NCBI GenBank assembly: GCA_965199135.1
Contig: OZ240685.1
Span: 1-64,000, forward strand
DNA from: EB88 sp965199135
GTDB lineage: Bacteria > Acidobacteriota > Terriglobia > Terriglobales > Acidobacteriaceae
DNA length: 64,000 bases
Direction of reading: 5' to 3'
Of this stretch, positions 19,786 to 28,439 are shown one piece after another. The notes beneath the pieces were generated by a model. It ran no database searches. It saw only the letters and a list, made by a program, of their open reading frames with translations, and had not been told where the DNA came from. Numbering within the stretch: position 1 is the stretch's first letter; each line of letters begins with the position of its first letter. The position numbers and the translations under genes were made by a program.

Positions 19786-20988
19786 ATGAAAGAACAGGGA
19801 TCCCGGAGCAATAACTCGCCAGCCCAGAACCTCGCCACCACACCGGCCCAGGACGCGCGCTGGATGCGGCAGGCGCTGCAGCTGGCAGAGCAGGCAGTCG
19901 GCATGGCTTCGCCCAACCCGACCGTCGGCTGCGTGCTGGTCAAAAACGATGTGCCGGTAGGCCGCGGCGCGCACCACTACGATCGCAAGGCCCATGCCGA
20001 GATCATGGCGCTTGAAGACGCGGGAGAGGCTGCCCGTGGCGCCACCGCCTATGTCACCCTTGAACCCTGCTCGCACACCGGGCGAACCGGCCCCTGCGCC
20101 CAGGCACTGATCGACGCCGGGGTCGCGCGCGTGGTCGCCGCAACCGGCGACCCGAACCCGCTGGTGCATGGAAATGGGTTCCGCATGCTGCGCGATGCTG
20201 GCATCCCGGTGACCGTGGGGGCGCTCGCCGAACAGGCACGGGCGCTCAATGACGGCTTCGCGCGGTGGGTTCGCACCGCGATCCCCTTTGTGACGCTCAA
20301 GGCCGGGGTTTCGCTCGACGGCCGTATCGCCCCGCCACGCTCCGACGAGACCAGCGGACACGTGACGTATCTCACCGGCGCGCGCTCCCTGCTGGCCGTG
20401 CAGAAGCTGCGGCACGCCGCCGATGCCGTGCTGACCGGTGTCGGTACGGTGCTCGAGGACAATCCCCTGCTTACCGACCGCAGCGGGCTCCCGCGCCGCC
20501 GTCGGCTCCTGCGCGTGGTCCTCGACTCCGAACTGCGGCTGCCGGTGAGCAGCCAGCTCATCGCGACCGCACAGGGGGATCTGTTGATCTTCACGGCGAA
20601 GCGGCCCGGCGATGACGGGCACGCGCAGCGTTGTGCAGCGCTCGTGAAAGCAGGGGCGAAGATCGAGCCGGTCGGCTCTGCAGCACTCGGCAGCCTCGAT
20701 CTCGCCCAGGTGCTCTCGCGACTTGGCGAACAGTACGGGGTCCTCAATCTCCTGGTCGAGGGAGGCTCCCGGCTGAACCGGACCCTGCTGCTCGGTGCCG
20801 AAGACGGCCCCCCGCTGGCCGATAAGCTCTGCCTCTTCTACGCGCCCATCTTTCTCGGGGCTGCCGGGGTTCCGCTGATCGCGGGCGACGCGCCGCTGCC
20901 GCTTGAGCTCCGGCGTGCCACCATCGCGGAGTCGGGCCTGGACTTCCGCGTGGAAGCCTACCTGCGCGACCCATGGCACGAGCGCTGA
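19786..20988 (+). CDS. ribD: bifunctional riboflavin deaminase/reductase
   Basis: Performs two steps of riboflavin synthesis: zinc-dependent deamination of diaminohydroxyphosphoribosylaminopyrimidine and NADPH reduction of the ribosyl chain. The deaminase domain shows MASPNPTVGCVLV, the zinc motif HAEIMAL and EPCSHTGRTGPC. The reductase domain starts around residue 165 with FVTLKAGVSLDGRIAP, and has TGVGTVLEDNPLLTDR and LLVEGGSRLN. 400 residues is slightly long for the family. Other rib genes (ribBA, ribH) are not in the window. Confidence 0.96.
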   Translation: MKEQGSRSNNSPAQNLATTPAQDARWMRQALQLAEQAVGMASPNPTVGCVLVKNDVPVGRGAHHYDRKAHAEIMALEDAGEAARGATAYVTLEPCSHTGRTGPCAQALIDAGVARVVAATGDPNPLVHGNGFRMLRDAGIPVTVGALAEQARALNDGFARWVRTAIPFVTLKAGVSLDGRIAPPRSDETSGHVTYLTGARSLLAVQKLRHAADAVLTGVGTVLEDNPLLTDRSGLPRRRRLLRVVLDSELRLPVSSQLIATAQGDLLIFTAKRPGDDGHAQRCAALVKAGAKIEPVGSAALGSLDLAQVLSRLGEQYGVLNLLVEGGSRLNRTLLLGAEDGPPLADKLCLFYAPIFLGAAGVPLIAGDAPLPLELRRATIAESGLDFRVEAYLRDPWHER

Positions 20989-21019
20989 CGGCTCGTAGAA
21001 TGTCGGAAGGAGATCCCCC

Positions 21020-21775
21020 GTGTTCACAGGCCTCGTTCAGTCCACCGGCACCATCGAAGCACGCACCGAGAACCAGGGCACGTTGCGGCTGCGGGTCGCC
21101 TCCCCCGCGCTTGCACCCAGGCTGGCCATCGGCGACAGCATCGCCGTCAGCGGCGTCTGCCTGACCGCACTGGAGCCGGACGCCTCCGGCTTCTTCGCCG
21201 AACTTGCGGCGGAGACCATCGCGCGCACCTCGCTCTCGCAGCTCGCCCACGGATCGATCGTCAATCTCGAGCTGCCCACACCCTCGGGTGCCCCGCTCGG
21301 TGGCCACATCGTGCAGGGTCATGTCGATGCGACCGGCGAACTGTTAGGCCTTGAGGCGATCAGCAGGGGCGATCGCACGGACTGGCTCCTGCGCGTTGCG
21401 GTTCCGCCGGCGGTGGGCCGCTTCGTTGTCGAAAAGGGTTCGGTCACGATCGAGGGCATCAGCCTGACCGTCGCCAGGTGGTTTCCGCAGAAGGACGCCA
21501 ACGATGACACCTTGACTGGCGCAGGCGAGCTGCATGTGGCGGTGATCCCGCACACCTACGAAGCGACCAACCTGCACACGCTCGCAGTTGGCTCGCCGGT
21601 CAATCTCGAGGCGGACGTGCTGATGAAGCTCGCGATCCAAAACGGGCTCGTGGTGGCCGCGAAGACGCCGGCGAGCAGCGAGGACGACCAGTGGACCCGC
21701 GTCGCCGACGAGGACACCAAGGGCGATCACCCCTGGGAAGTGACGCTGCCCTACCTGATCAGCAACGGCTACTAG
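21020..21775 (+). CDS. ribE: riboflavin synthase, alpha subunit type
   Basis: Dismutates two 6,7-dimethyl-8-ribityllumazine molecules to riboflavin. Two tandem lumazine-binding domains are visible: MFTGLVQSTGTI ... SIAVSGVCLT ... LSQLAHGSIVNLE, and GGHIVQGHVDATG ... GSVTIEGISLTV ... LHTLAVGSPVNLEADV. The GTG start at 21020 has AAGGAGAT about 6-8 nt upstream. At 251 residues it is about 40-50 longer than typical, from an insertion in the second domain (about residues 155-172) and a C-terminal extension (DDQWTRVADEDTKGD). Confidence 0.95.
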   Translation: MFTGLVQSTGTIEARTENQGTLRLRVASPALAPRLAIGDSIAVSGVCLTALEPDASGFFAELAAETIARTSLSQLAHGSIVNLELPTPSGAPLGGHIVQGHVDATGELLGLEAISRGDRTDWLLRVAVPPAVGRFVVEKGSVTIEGISLTVARWFPQKDANDDTLTGAGELHVAVIPHTYEATNLHTLAVGSPVNLEADVLMKLAIQNGLVVAAKTPASSEDDQWTRVADEDTKGDHPWEVTLPYLISNGY

Positions 21776-21805
21776 CAGTGGAGCAATGTGCCCAAAGGAG
21801 CAGCG

Positions 21806-22858
21806 ATGCGACCCAAGTACGCAAATATTCTCGACACAGTCGGCGACACGCCAGTTGTCCGGATCAACCGGCTTGCGCCGTCGCATGTCAACCTCTTCGT
21901 AAAGATCGAAGCCTTCAACCCGCTTGGCTCCGTCAAGGACCGGCTGGCGCTCGGGGTGATCGAGGACGCGGAGCGACGGGGCGAGCTCACGCCCGGCCAG
22001 ACCGTGGTCGAGGCCAGCAGTGGCAACACGGGAATCGGCCTCGCCATGGTCTGTGCACAGCGAGGGTACCCGCTGGTCGTGGTGATGGCGGATACCTTCA
22101 GTGTCGAACGACGCAAACTGATGCGCTTTCTGGGCGCCAAGGTGGTCCTGACGCCAGGCTCGGAGCGAGGCTCAGGTATGGTCGCCCGGGCCCGTGCGCT
22201 TGCCCAGCGCCATGGCTGGTTCTTGGCCAGGCAATTTGAGAACGAGGCCAACGCCCAGATGCACGCGCGCACAACGGCCCGCGAGATCGTGGAAGCCTTT
22301 CGAGGCGAGCGGCTGGACTACTTCGTTACCGGCTTCGGCACAGGCGGCACATTGAAGGGGGTTGCGCAGGTTCTTGCCACCGAGCGTCCCGAGACCAGGA
22401 TCATCCTTTGCGAGCCGGCAGACGCAGCCATGGTCGCCAGCGGGCAGCCGCAGGAGCGGAACGCGGACGGTTCCGCCGCCGCGAGCCACCCGGCGTGGCA
22501 TCCTCATCCCCAACAGGGCTGGAGCCCTGACTTCATCGCAAAGCTGGTTGGCGACGCAGTCGCCACCGGCCGCGTCCAGCAGTCGCTACCGGTGACCAAC
22601 GCCGACGCGATGCGCCGAAGCCGCGAGCTGGCGCGCCAGGAGGGCATCTTTGTCGGCATCACCTCGGGTGCGACCTTTTCGGCAGCGCTCGAAGTCGCAG
22701 ACAAGGCGCCGGAAGGCTCGACGATCCTGTGCATGCTGCCGGATACAGGCGAGCGCTACCTGAGCACGCCACTGTTCGCAGACATTTCGCCCGAGATGAA
22801 CGAAGAGGAAGAGGCGATCCTTGGCTCGCTTGATCAAGGCAAGCTGAAGCGAGCCTGA
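21806..22858 (+). CDS. cysK: PLP-dependent cysteine synthase
   Basis: Beta-replacement enzyme forming L-cysteine from O-acetylserine and sulfide. PLP lysine in NPLGSVKDRLA; phosphate-binding region EASSGNTGIGLAMV and GFGTGGTLKG; C-terminal GITSGATFSAAL. ATG at 21806 is chosen since AAAGGAG at 21794-21800 precedes it. An insertion around residues 205-235 (AADGSAAASHPAWHPHPQ region) lengthens it to 350 residues. CysK versus CysM cannot be separated by eye. Follows ribE by 30 bp. Confidence 0.9.
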   Translation: MRPKYANILDTVGDTPVVRINRLAPSHVNLFVKIEAFNPLGSVKDRLALGVIEDAERRGELTPGQTVVEASSGNTGIGLAMVCAQRGYPLVVVMADTFSVERRKLMRFLGAKVVLTPGSERGSGMVARARALAQRHGWFLARQFENEANAQMHARTTAREIVEAFRGERLDYFVTGFGTGGTLKGVAQVLATERPETRIILCEPADAAMVASGQPQERNADGSAAASHPAWHPHPQQGWSPDFIAKLVGDAVATGRVQQSLPVTNADAMRRSRELARQEGIFVGITSGATFSAALEVADKAPEGSTILCMLPDTGERYLSTPLFADISPEMNEEEEAILGSLDQGKLKRA

Positions 22859-22886
22859 CTCACGGGTTCTCCTGGGCAAGCAGGCC

Positions 22887-22942
22887 GGGCAGGCAGGCTG
22901 GGCAAGCAGGCCGCTCCCTGTCGGAGGTAGGCCTGCCTGCCC
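22887..22942. terminator. 12-bp inverted repeat between convergent cysK and thrC
   Basis: GGGCAGGCAGGC (22887-22898) pairs perfectly with GCCTGCCTGCCC (22931-22942) across a 32-nt loop. The left side also holds two copies of GGGCAAGCAGGCC (starting 22874 and 22900), so alternative pairings exist. It sits between converging genes and probably ends both transcripts. Confidence 0.5.
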
Positions 22943-22946
22943 GCAT

Positions 22947-24197
22947 CTACTGCGGCGTGATGATCCCGCCCACCGGCATCCGTTCCGGCAGCTTCGCGGC
23001 CCTCGAAAGCCCCATCTGCTCGGCGGTGAGGTCGGTGTACTTGAGGCCTGCGCCCGTGTTGAAGATCACCACTCGATCACTCGGCTTCAGGAAGCCCGTG
23101 CCGATCAGGTGGTCGTAAGCCGCTGTCGCCGCTGCCCCCTCAGGCGACAACAAGAGGCCCTCGTGCTTGGACCAGTCGAGCAGCGAGCGCAGGATCGCCG
23201 CATCCGGGAAGTCCAGCACCAGGCCACCCGACTCGCGCGCGATCTCGAGCACGAGGTAATCGCCGTAGGGCTTCGGCACCCGGAGCCCGCTGGCAAAGGT
23301 CTCGGCGCCCTTCCAGAACTCGGACGCCGTCTCATCCCCGTCGAATGCGCGTGACACGGGCGCGCACCCGGAGCTCTGCACCGCGATCATCTTCGGGCGC
23401 TTGCCTGTGACCCAGCCAAGCTGCTCGAGCTCCTCGAAGGCTTTCCACATGCCGATCAGGCCCACGCCCCCGCCGGTTGGATAGAACACGGCCTCCGGGT
23501 ACTCCCAACCCATCTGCTCCACGAGCTCGTAGCCCATGGTCTTTTTGCCCTCGACCCGGTACGGCTCCTTCACGGTCGAGATATCGAACCAGCCCTCGGC
23601 CTCCCGGCGCTCGCTTACGATGCGTGCGCAGTCGGAGATCAGACCCTCGACCAGCGTGGTCTTTGCGCCATACGCAACGCACTCCAGGTAGTTGGCGAAG
23701 GGCACATCACGCGGCATGAAGATGTGCGCCTCGATGCCGGCAGCCGCCGCATAAGCAGCGAGCGCGCCGGCGGCGTTCCCTGCCGAGGGAACAGCGAGTT
23801 TCTTCAGGCCATAGTGCCTCGCCATGGTTACAGCCATCGACATACCCCGGGCCTTGAAGGTGCCGGTTGGGTTGGTCGCTTCTTCCTTCAGCCATACCCC
23901 GCCTTCGTTGGCCTCTGTGTAGCGGCGGCTGCGCAGCAGGGGTGTCCATCCCTCACCCAGCGTGACCGGCTCGGCCGCCGGGAGCACGTCACGATAGCGC
24001 CACATGCTGTCATCGAGCTGGCGCTCATAGGCGCTCGCCGCAAGCGCCGCACCCGGCTTCCGGGCAGTGGTGCGCAGCGCGTCCATGTCGTAGCGCACGT
24101 ACAGCACGCCCGCGCAGTGGGGGCAAACAGTCTGGGGAGTGGCGGCAGAGGTGTGCTGGTGGCAGCGGGAGCACTGGAGCGAGGCAATCTGGGGCAT
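22947..24197 (-). CDS. thrC: threonine synthase
   Basis: PLP enzyme converting O-phosphohomoserine to threonine. An N-terminal zinc-ribbon-like segment (CSRC ... CPHC) precedes the PLP fold; PLP lysine in NPTGTFKARGMSM, then VPSAGNAAGALAAY and FYPTGGGVGLIGMW. ATG 24197 has AGGGAG just upstream; a longer in-frame start is unlikely. 416 residues. Together with asd and lysC at 31.5-34 kb it belongs to the aspartate-derived amino-acid network. Confidence 0.94.
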   Translation of the reverse strand: MPQIASLQCSRCHQHTSAATPQTVCPHCAGVLYVRYDMDALRTTARKPGAALAASAYERQLDDSMWRYRDVLPAAEPVTLGEGWTPLLRSRRYTEANEGGVWLKEEATNPTGTFKARGMSMAVTMARHYGLKKLAVPSAGNAAGALAAYAAAAGIEAHIFMPRDVPFANYLECVAYGAKTTLVEGLISDCARIVSERREAEGWFDISTVKEPYRVEGKKTMGYELVEQMGWEYPEAVFYPTGGGVGLIGMWKAFEELEQLGWVTGKRPKMIAVQSSGCAPVSRAFDGDETASEFWKGAETFASGLRVPKPYGDYLVLEIARESGGLVLDFPDAAILRSLLDWSKHEGLLLSPEGAAATAAYDHLIGTGFLKPSDRVVIFNTGAGLKYTDLTAEQMGLSRAAKLPERMPVGGIITPQ

Positions 24198-24355
24198 CTC
24201 CCTAGGATAAAGCTCCGTCCTCCGTACCCCGGTTCGCAAGCAGCCGGTGACCGCTACGCGTTCTCCTTTTTCCCAGGATGAAAACCGCGGCCCGAATGCG
24301 TTACTCCGGTCCCTGCATTGTTCCGCCGGTAACAGGGGCCAGCCTTGTACCCCGG

Positions 24356-24361
24356 TACACT
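24356..24361 (+). promoter_or_regulatory. -10 element for the HAD hydrolase gene, leaderless
   Basis: TACACT, 7 nt before ATG 24369. The 170-bp divergent region with thrC contains no further recognisable element. Confidence 0.4.
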
Positions 24362-24368
24362 TGGCTCA

Positions 24369-25295
24369 ATGACTCCACTTACTTCAAAGAGGCCGCCGGT
24401 TGCGCTTGTCGCCTTCGACATTGACGGAACACTGATGCCGTCCGAGGGCGAACGCATGTCAGATCGCACGATGGCGGCGCTCCACGCGGCGGTCGAAGCG
24501 GGCGTCGAGATCGCGATTGCGACCGGCCGCCGCGCCGCCTACGCAATGCCGCTGCTCCACCCTGTCGGGCTCGCGCCTGAGACCGTGCTGATCTCCTCGA
24601 ATGGCGCCTCGACCCGTGACTTCGCCGGCAACCAGATGGATCGCTTCTTCCTGCCGCTTGAAACCTCGCGGGCTCTCTGCGCCGAGTTGCGCCCCTTTGG
24701 CGGCACCATGGTCTTCACCTTTGACAAGGGTGGCCCCGGCGAGCTGGTGCTCGAATCCATGGATCGCCTCCACGACCGCATCGCGCTTTGGGTAGAAGCG
24801 AACCGCCCGTTCATCGAGGAGATCGATCCACTCGAACGGGTCTTCGACCGCGGCGAGGAGCCGATCCAGGGCATGATCTGCGGCACCGTCGCACAGATGA
24901 ACGAGGCCGAGCGCCACCTGCTGACCACTGCCTTTGCCCAGCAGATCGAGATGCACCGGACGGAGTACGCGGAGCGCGACCTGTCGATCCTGGACATCCT
25001 GCCCCCGGGCTGCAACAAGGGCGTCGCCCTGGCCCGCCTGGCCGAGCGTCGCGGGATCCCACGCGAGGCCGTGATGGCTGTCGGGGACAACTGGAATGAT
25101 CTCGAGATGCTTCGCTGGGCGGGTCAGCCCGTGCTGATGCGCAATGCGAGCACCCTGCTCCGGGAAGAAGCAGTCCGCTCTGGCTGGCAGATCACCGCCA
25201 CCAACGACGAAGATGGCGCCGCACTGGCGCTTGAAGCCGCCCTCGCCACCGTGCAGGAAGCTCGCGCGGTCAGCCGAGAGACACAGGCCGTCTAG
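24369..25295 (+). CDS. Cof-type HAD-IIB phosphatase
   Basis: 308-residue HAD-superfamily hydrolase. Motif I ALVAFDIDGTLMPS carries the nucleophile Asp; motif II ISSNGAS; a cap domain spans about residues 85-205; the Lys motif is in PPGCNKGVALARL; motif IV is VGDNWNDLEMLRWAG. Cof-type enzymes dephosphorylate sugar phosphates, FMN or similar. Substrate cannot be told from sequence. Start codon chosen at 24369 because of the adjacent -10 element. Confidence 0.9.
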   Translation: MTPLTSKRPPVALVAFDIDGTLMPSEGERMSDRTMAALHAAVEAGVEIAIATGRRAAYAMPLLHPVGLAPETVLISSNGASTRDFAGNQMDRFFLPLETSRALCAELRPFGGTMVFTFDKGGPGELVLESMDRLHDRIALWVEANRPFIEEIDPLERVFDRGEEPIQGMICGTVAQMNEAERHLLTTAFAQQIEMHRTEYAERDLSILDILPPGCNKGVALARLAERRGIPREAVMAVGDNWNDLEMLRWAGQPVLMRNASTLLREEAVRSGWQITATNDEDGAALALEAALATVQEARAVSRETQAV

Positions 25296-25332
25296 CCGTG
25301 AATCGCGCAATCAGGCTGTACCGGCTGCATGG

Positions 25333-25338
25333 TAGATT
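25333..25338 (+). promoter_or_regulatory. -10 element for the transglycosylase gene, leaderless
   Basis: TAGATT, 7 nt before ATG 25346; no ribosome-binding site between them. Confidence 0.4.
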
Positions 25339-25345
25339 GACCGCA

Positions 25346-26080
25346 ATGCGCTCTTTCCTACCCCTCCTGCCGGCTGCGGCCATCGTTGTGCTCGCCGGGC
25401 AGGCCACTGCAGCCGAACATGTGACGCTTCGCACCGGCTACGAGCTGGTCTGCGACCACCAGGTTGCCGACGGCGACAAGACCCGGCTGTACCTCGACGC
25501 TGCCGCGACCAACTACGTGGAAGTCAGCACCGGCGACATCGCCGCTGACGAGCGCCTTCCCGACCCACCAGCCGCCCCACCGGTCCCGGCGACTCTCGAT
25601 GCGATGCGACAGGGGCAGCTGCAGCACGAAGTGCTCTCCCCGACTGAGCTGCACGAGGTTCTCCAGGGTGCAGGCGCGGCCCACGACCTCGATGTCGACC
25701 TCCTTGCCAGCGTGGTCCATGCCGAGAGCAACAGCCACGTCCACGCCCGCAGCCGTGTCGGTGCGGAGGGGCTGATGCAGCTGATGCCCGGGACCGCCAC
25801 GCAGCTCGGCGTCCATGACGCCTATGCGCCGGCCGACAATGTCGGCGGCGGCGCGGCCTACCTCGACGCGCTCCTTCACCGGTACGGCAACAACCTGGCG
25901 TTCGCGCTTGCGGCATACAACGCCGGTCCCGGCGCGGTCGACCGCTTTCATGGCGTGCCTCCCTACCGGGAGACGCGCCGCTATGTCGCCCGGATCATTC
26001 ACGAGTTCAACCAGCGCTATGCCGCCCGCCAGGCCTCGGCGCTTGCCATGCACACCTTGGCATCCACGGCACGCCCATGA
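25346..26080 (+). CDS. secreted lytic transglycosylase (SLT domain)
   Basis: 244 residues with signal peptide (MRSFLPLLPAAAIVVLAGQATA). The C-terminal half is a soluble-lytic-transglycosylase domain: catalytic Glu in VVHAESNSHVHARS, then GLMQLMPGTATQLGV and AFALAAYNAGPGAVDR followed by YRETRRYVARI. It cleaves peptidoglycan in the periplasm. The N-terminal ~100 residues form a short unrecognised domain. Ends with ATGA overlap onto the flippase-like gene. Confidence 0.92.
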   Translation: MRSFLPLLPAAAIVVLAGQATAAEHVTLRTGYELVCDHQVADGDKTRLYLDAAATNYVEVSTGDIAADERLPDPPAAPPVPATLDAMRQGQLQHEVLSPTELHEVLQGAGAAHDLDVDLLASVVHAESNSHVHARSRVGAEGLMQLMPGTATQLGVHDAYAPADNVGGGAAYLDALLHRYGNNLAFALAAYNAGPGAVDRFHGVPPYRETRRYVARIIHEFNQRYAARQASALAMHTLASTARP

Positions 26081-27198
26081 CGACGCAACGAACGACGGGC
26101 AAGGAGTCCGCATTGAAGAAGAATCAGAGAGCGATCTGGATCGGGGTGGTCGTCCTGCTCGCGGCTGCAATCTATGCCATGCGGGACCGCATTCACTTTG
26201 ACTGGCGCACCTTTGGTGAGCAGCTTCGGCTCGCGGACTGGAAGCTCCTGATCGTGGCCACCGCCCTGATCTGGCTGGCCTACGTGATCCGCTCTGCACG
26301 CTGGGCCGTGTTCCTGAAGCCCACGCACCGCGTCGGGCCTTTCGACCTCCTGGGCACCCAGGTGATCGGCTTTACCGGCGTCGCGCTGCTCGGCCGCCCG
26401 GCCGACTTGGTCCGGCCCTACCTGGTCGCGAAACGGGTACGCGCCACACTCAGTTCGCAGCTGGCGATCTATGTCGTCGAGCGTATGTTCGACCTTGCCG
26501 CGATGGCCCTGATTTTTTCCATGGTGCTCTTCTTCGCGCCAAACCGCTCTTCCTTGCCGCATCCGGAACTTCTACAAAACCTAGCTCGCGGCGGGCTCAT
26601 CGGGACCATTGCGCTGGCGACGATAGCCGTGATGATCCGTTTGCGAGGGCCGCAGCTTGCGGTCATGGCAGAACGGGCGTTCTCGGGTTCCCCAAAGATC
26701 GGCACCGCCATCTCGAGCAAGATTCACGCCTTCCGGGAAGGCCTGGGTACCCTCGCTTCGATTGGCGATGTTGCCATGGCGCTTGCCCTCTCCCTCTTGA
26801 TGTGGGGGATGATCTCCTACTCCTACCTGGAAACCGCACGCGCGTTCACAAACTCACCGCAGCTGGCGAGTATGACCTTGGCCCGCTGCATGGTACTCAT
26901 GGCTGCAAGCATGGTGGCCAGCAGCATCCAGTTGCCAGTGATCGGCTGGTTCACGCAGATCGCTGCAGTCGCGGCTGCCATTCAGCAGCTTTTTGGCGCG
27001 CGCATCGAGTCTGCGATCGCCTGCGCGGCCACGCTTCTGATCGTGAGCTTTCTGAGCATCGTGCCGGTAGGCCTGATCTGGTCGCGCTTCGAGCATGTGT
27101 CGCTCAAGAAGCTGACCGAGGAAAGCGAGAACGCCGGCGAGGGGATCCTTACGCACCATGGGGAAGCTGCGCAACCGGGCTTTGTCCCCGAAGCCTAG
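26077..27198 (+). CDS. lysylphosphatidylglycerol synthase TM-domain (UPF0104) membrane protein
   Basis: 373 residues, about eight membrane helices, no soluble transferase domain. The signature region is AYVIRSARWAVFLKP followed by GFTGVALLGRPADLVRPYL and YVVERMFDLAAM, typical of the LPG_synthase_TM / AglD2-like family. Members are flippase-like or lipid-modifying proteins. ATG overlaps the transglycosylase stop, so the pair may work together at the envelope. Confidence 0.85.
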   Translation: MTTQRTTGKESALKKNQRAIWIGVVVLLAAAIYAMRDRIHFDWRTFGEQLRLADWKLLIVATALIWLAYVIRSARWAVFLKPTHRVGPFDLLGTQVIGFTGVALLGRPADLVRPYLVAKRVRATLSSQLAIYVVERMFDLAAMALIFSMVLFFAPNRSSLPHPELLQNLARGGLIGTIALATIAVMIRLRGPQLAVMAERAFSGSPKIGTAISSKIHAFREGLGTLASIGDVAMALALSLLMWGMISYSYLETARAFTNSPQLASMTLARCMVLMAASMVASSIQLPVIGWFTQIAAVAAAIQQLFGARIESAIACAATLLIVSFLSIVPVGLIWSRFEHVSLKKLTEESENAGEGILTHHGEAAQPGFVPEA

Positions 27199-27203
27199 AT
27201 CTT

Positions 27204-27242
27204 AAACAGAAACGGCAGCCGCAAAGGCTGCCGTTTCTGTTT
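27204..27242 (+). terminator. rho-independent terminator, 17-bp perfect stem
   Basis: AAACAGAAACGGCAGCC / GGCTGCCGTTTCTGTTT with loop GCAAA, directly after the stop at 27198. The T-rich right arm (GTTTCTGTTTG) serves as the U-tract. Confidence 0.85.
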
Positions 27243-27357
27243 GATGTAGGTCAGCTGCGAGGGCCGGAACAAGCGTCTCCGGTAAGAGCAGTGGGTCTCA
27301 CCGCTCGGACTACCTTGTCAGCCATAAAGGTCCAACCCTCGCACCTTGCATACTCCG

Positions 27358-27891
27358 ATGGCTGCTCCAACGAAGCTGTTGCCTGACCAGCCACGCGCCG
27401 CCTGCATCCCACCGGCTATGGCTACTGCACTTTCTACTTCTCTCTCGAAAGCATTCCTCGCCGGGCTCGCCGGAGGGCTTGCCGGTTCCGCAGCGAAGGT
27501 CCTCGCGGAAAAGCTCGTCCCGCCTCGCACGGAGGGCCAGACGCCACCCCCGGAGTTGATCGTTGAGCGCACGGCCAAGGCTACAGGTACGGCGCTACCG
27601 AAGCCCGCCAAGACGCTCGCCACCGAGAGCCTTCACTGGGGCTTCGGCACTCTTACCGGCGGCATCTACGGTGTCGCCGCGGAGTACCAGCCTCGTGCAA
27701 CTGCATGGCGTGGCGCGGCATTCGGCCTCACGTTGAACAAGATGATGCACGAGGGCCTGCTCCCCCAGGCAGGCCTGGTCGAGCCCGTGCCGGACCAGCC
27801 AGCCCAGGAACGCGTGAGCGAGTGGGTCACACACGTGGTCTACGGTGTCGTGACCGAGGTCGTGCGCCGGGCCGTCCGCAAACGCCTCTAG
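27358..27891 (+). CDS. DUF1440 / YagU-like membrane protein
   Basis: 177 residues from ATG 27358; ATG 27418 is an alternative. The pattern KAFLAGLAGGLAGSAAKV, LHWGFGTLTGGIYGVAAE, FGLTLNKMMHEGLLP and WVTHVVYGVVTEVVRR matches the DUF1440 family of inner-membrane proteins (YagU of E. coli has been linked to acid tolerance). Function in this organism is unknown. Lies between a strong terminator and nrdR. Confidence 0.72.
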   Translation: MAAPTKLLPDQPRAACIPPAMATALSTSLSKAFLAGLAGGLAGSAAKVLAEKLVPPRTEGQTPPPELIVERTAKATGTALPKPAKTLATESLHWGFGTLTGGIYGVAAEYQPRATAWRGAAFGLTLNKMMHEGLLPQAGLVEPVPDQPAQERVSEWVTHVVYGVVTEVVRRAVRKRL

Positions 27892-27938
27892 GCCGGGCGC
27901 GGCTGGTGCTGTTGTGGGATACGATGGGTGGACTTGGT

Positions 27939-28439
27939 ATGAAGTGTCCCTTCTGCGGCTTTGCACAGGATCGCGTGGTGGACTCCCGAGAGATCGAGGA
28001 GTCCGCGGCTGTCCGCCGCCGGCGCGAGTGCGACCGTTGTACCCGGCGCTTCACCACCTATGAGCGCATCGATGAGATTCCCAGCATGGTCGTCAAGAAA
28101 GACGGGCGGCGGGAAAAGTTCGACCGCGGCAAGATGCTGACCGGCCTCCAACACGCCTGCGAGAAACGGCCGATCGCCATGCGCCGCCTGGAGGACCTGG
28201 CCGATCAGGCTGAGGTTTTCGTGAACGAGGCGCCAGACCGCGAGCGCACGACCGCCGAGCTCGGCACCTTCATCATGGACGGGCTCAAGAAGCTCGATAC
28301 CGTCGCCTACATTCGCTTCGCGAGCGTCTACCGCGAATTCAAGGATGAAGCCGAGTTCCGCGACGAGCTCGAGAAGCTCCTGCAGTCGCGCACCCAGGCT
28401 GCGCCCAGCCAGGGCGACCCGGAACCCCAAAAATTATGA
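27939..28439 (+). CDS. nrdR: transcriptional repressor NrdR
   Basis: ATP/dATP-sensing zinc-ribbon repressor of ribonucleotide reductase genes. 166 residues: zinc finger MKCPFCGF ... CDRC, then RRFTTYERID and an ATP-cone domain (VVKKDGRREKFDRGKML ... YIRFASVYREF). A Gln/Pro-rich tail extends it slightly beyond E. coli NrdR (149). Start at 27939 is the family's MKCPFC; an ATG five codons earlier exists. No NrdR box (ACACTATATATTG-like) is seen in the window. Overlaps the next gene by ATGA. Confidence 0.96.
   Translation: MKCPFCGFAQDRVVDSREIEESAAVRRRRECDRCTRRFTTYERIDEIPSMVVKKDGRREKFDRGKMLTGLQHACEKRPIAMRRLEDLADQAEVFVNEAPDRERTTAELGTFIMDGLKKLDTVAYIRFASVYREFKDEAEFRDELEKLLQSRTQAAPSQGDPEPQKL

Noticed and set aside
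20989..21020. FMN riboswitch before ribE or ribD
   Set aside because: The genes are packed within the ftsY run with 3 and 31 bp gaps; there is no room for the aptamer.
18847..21027. 726-codon minus-strand frame opposite ftsY and ribD
   Set aside because: Codon-bias shadow; no domain pattern, and both plus-strand genes are complete and well recognised.
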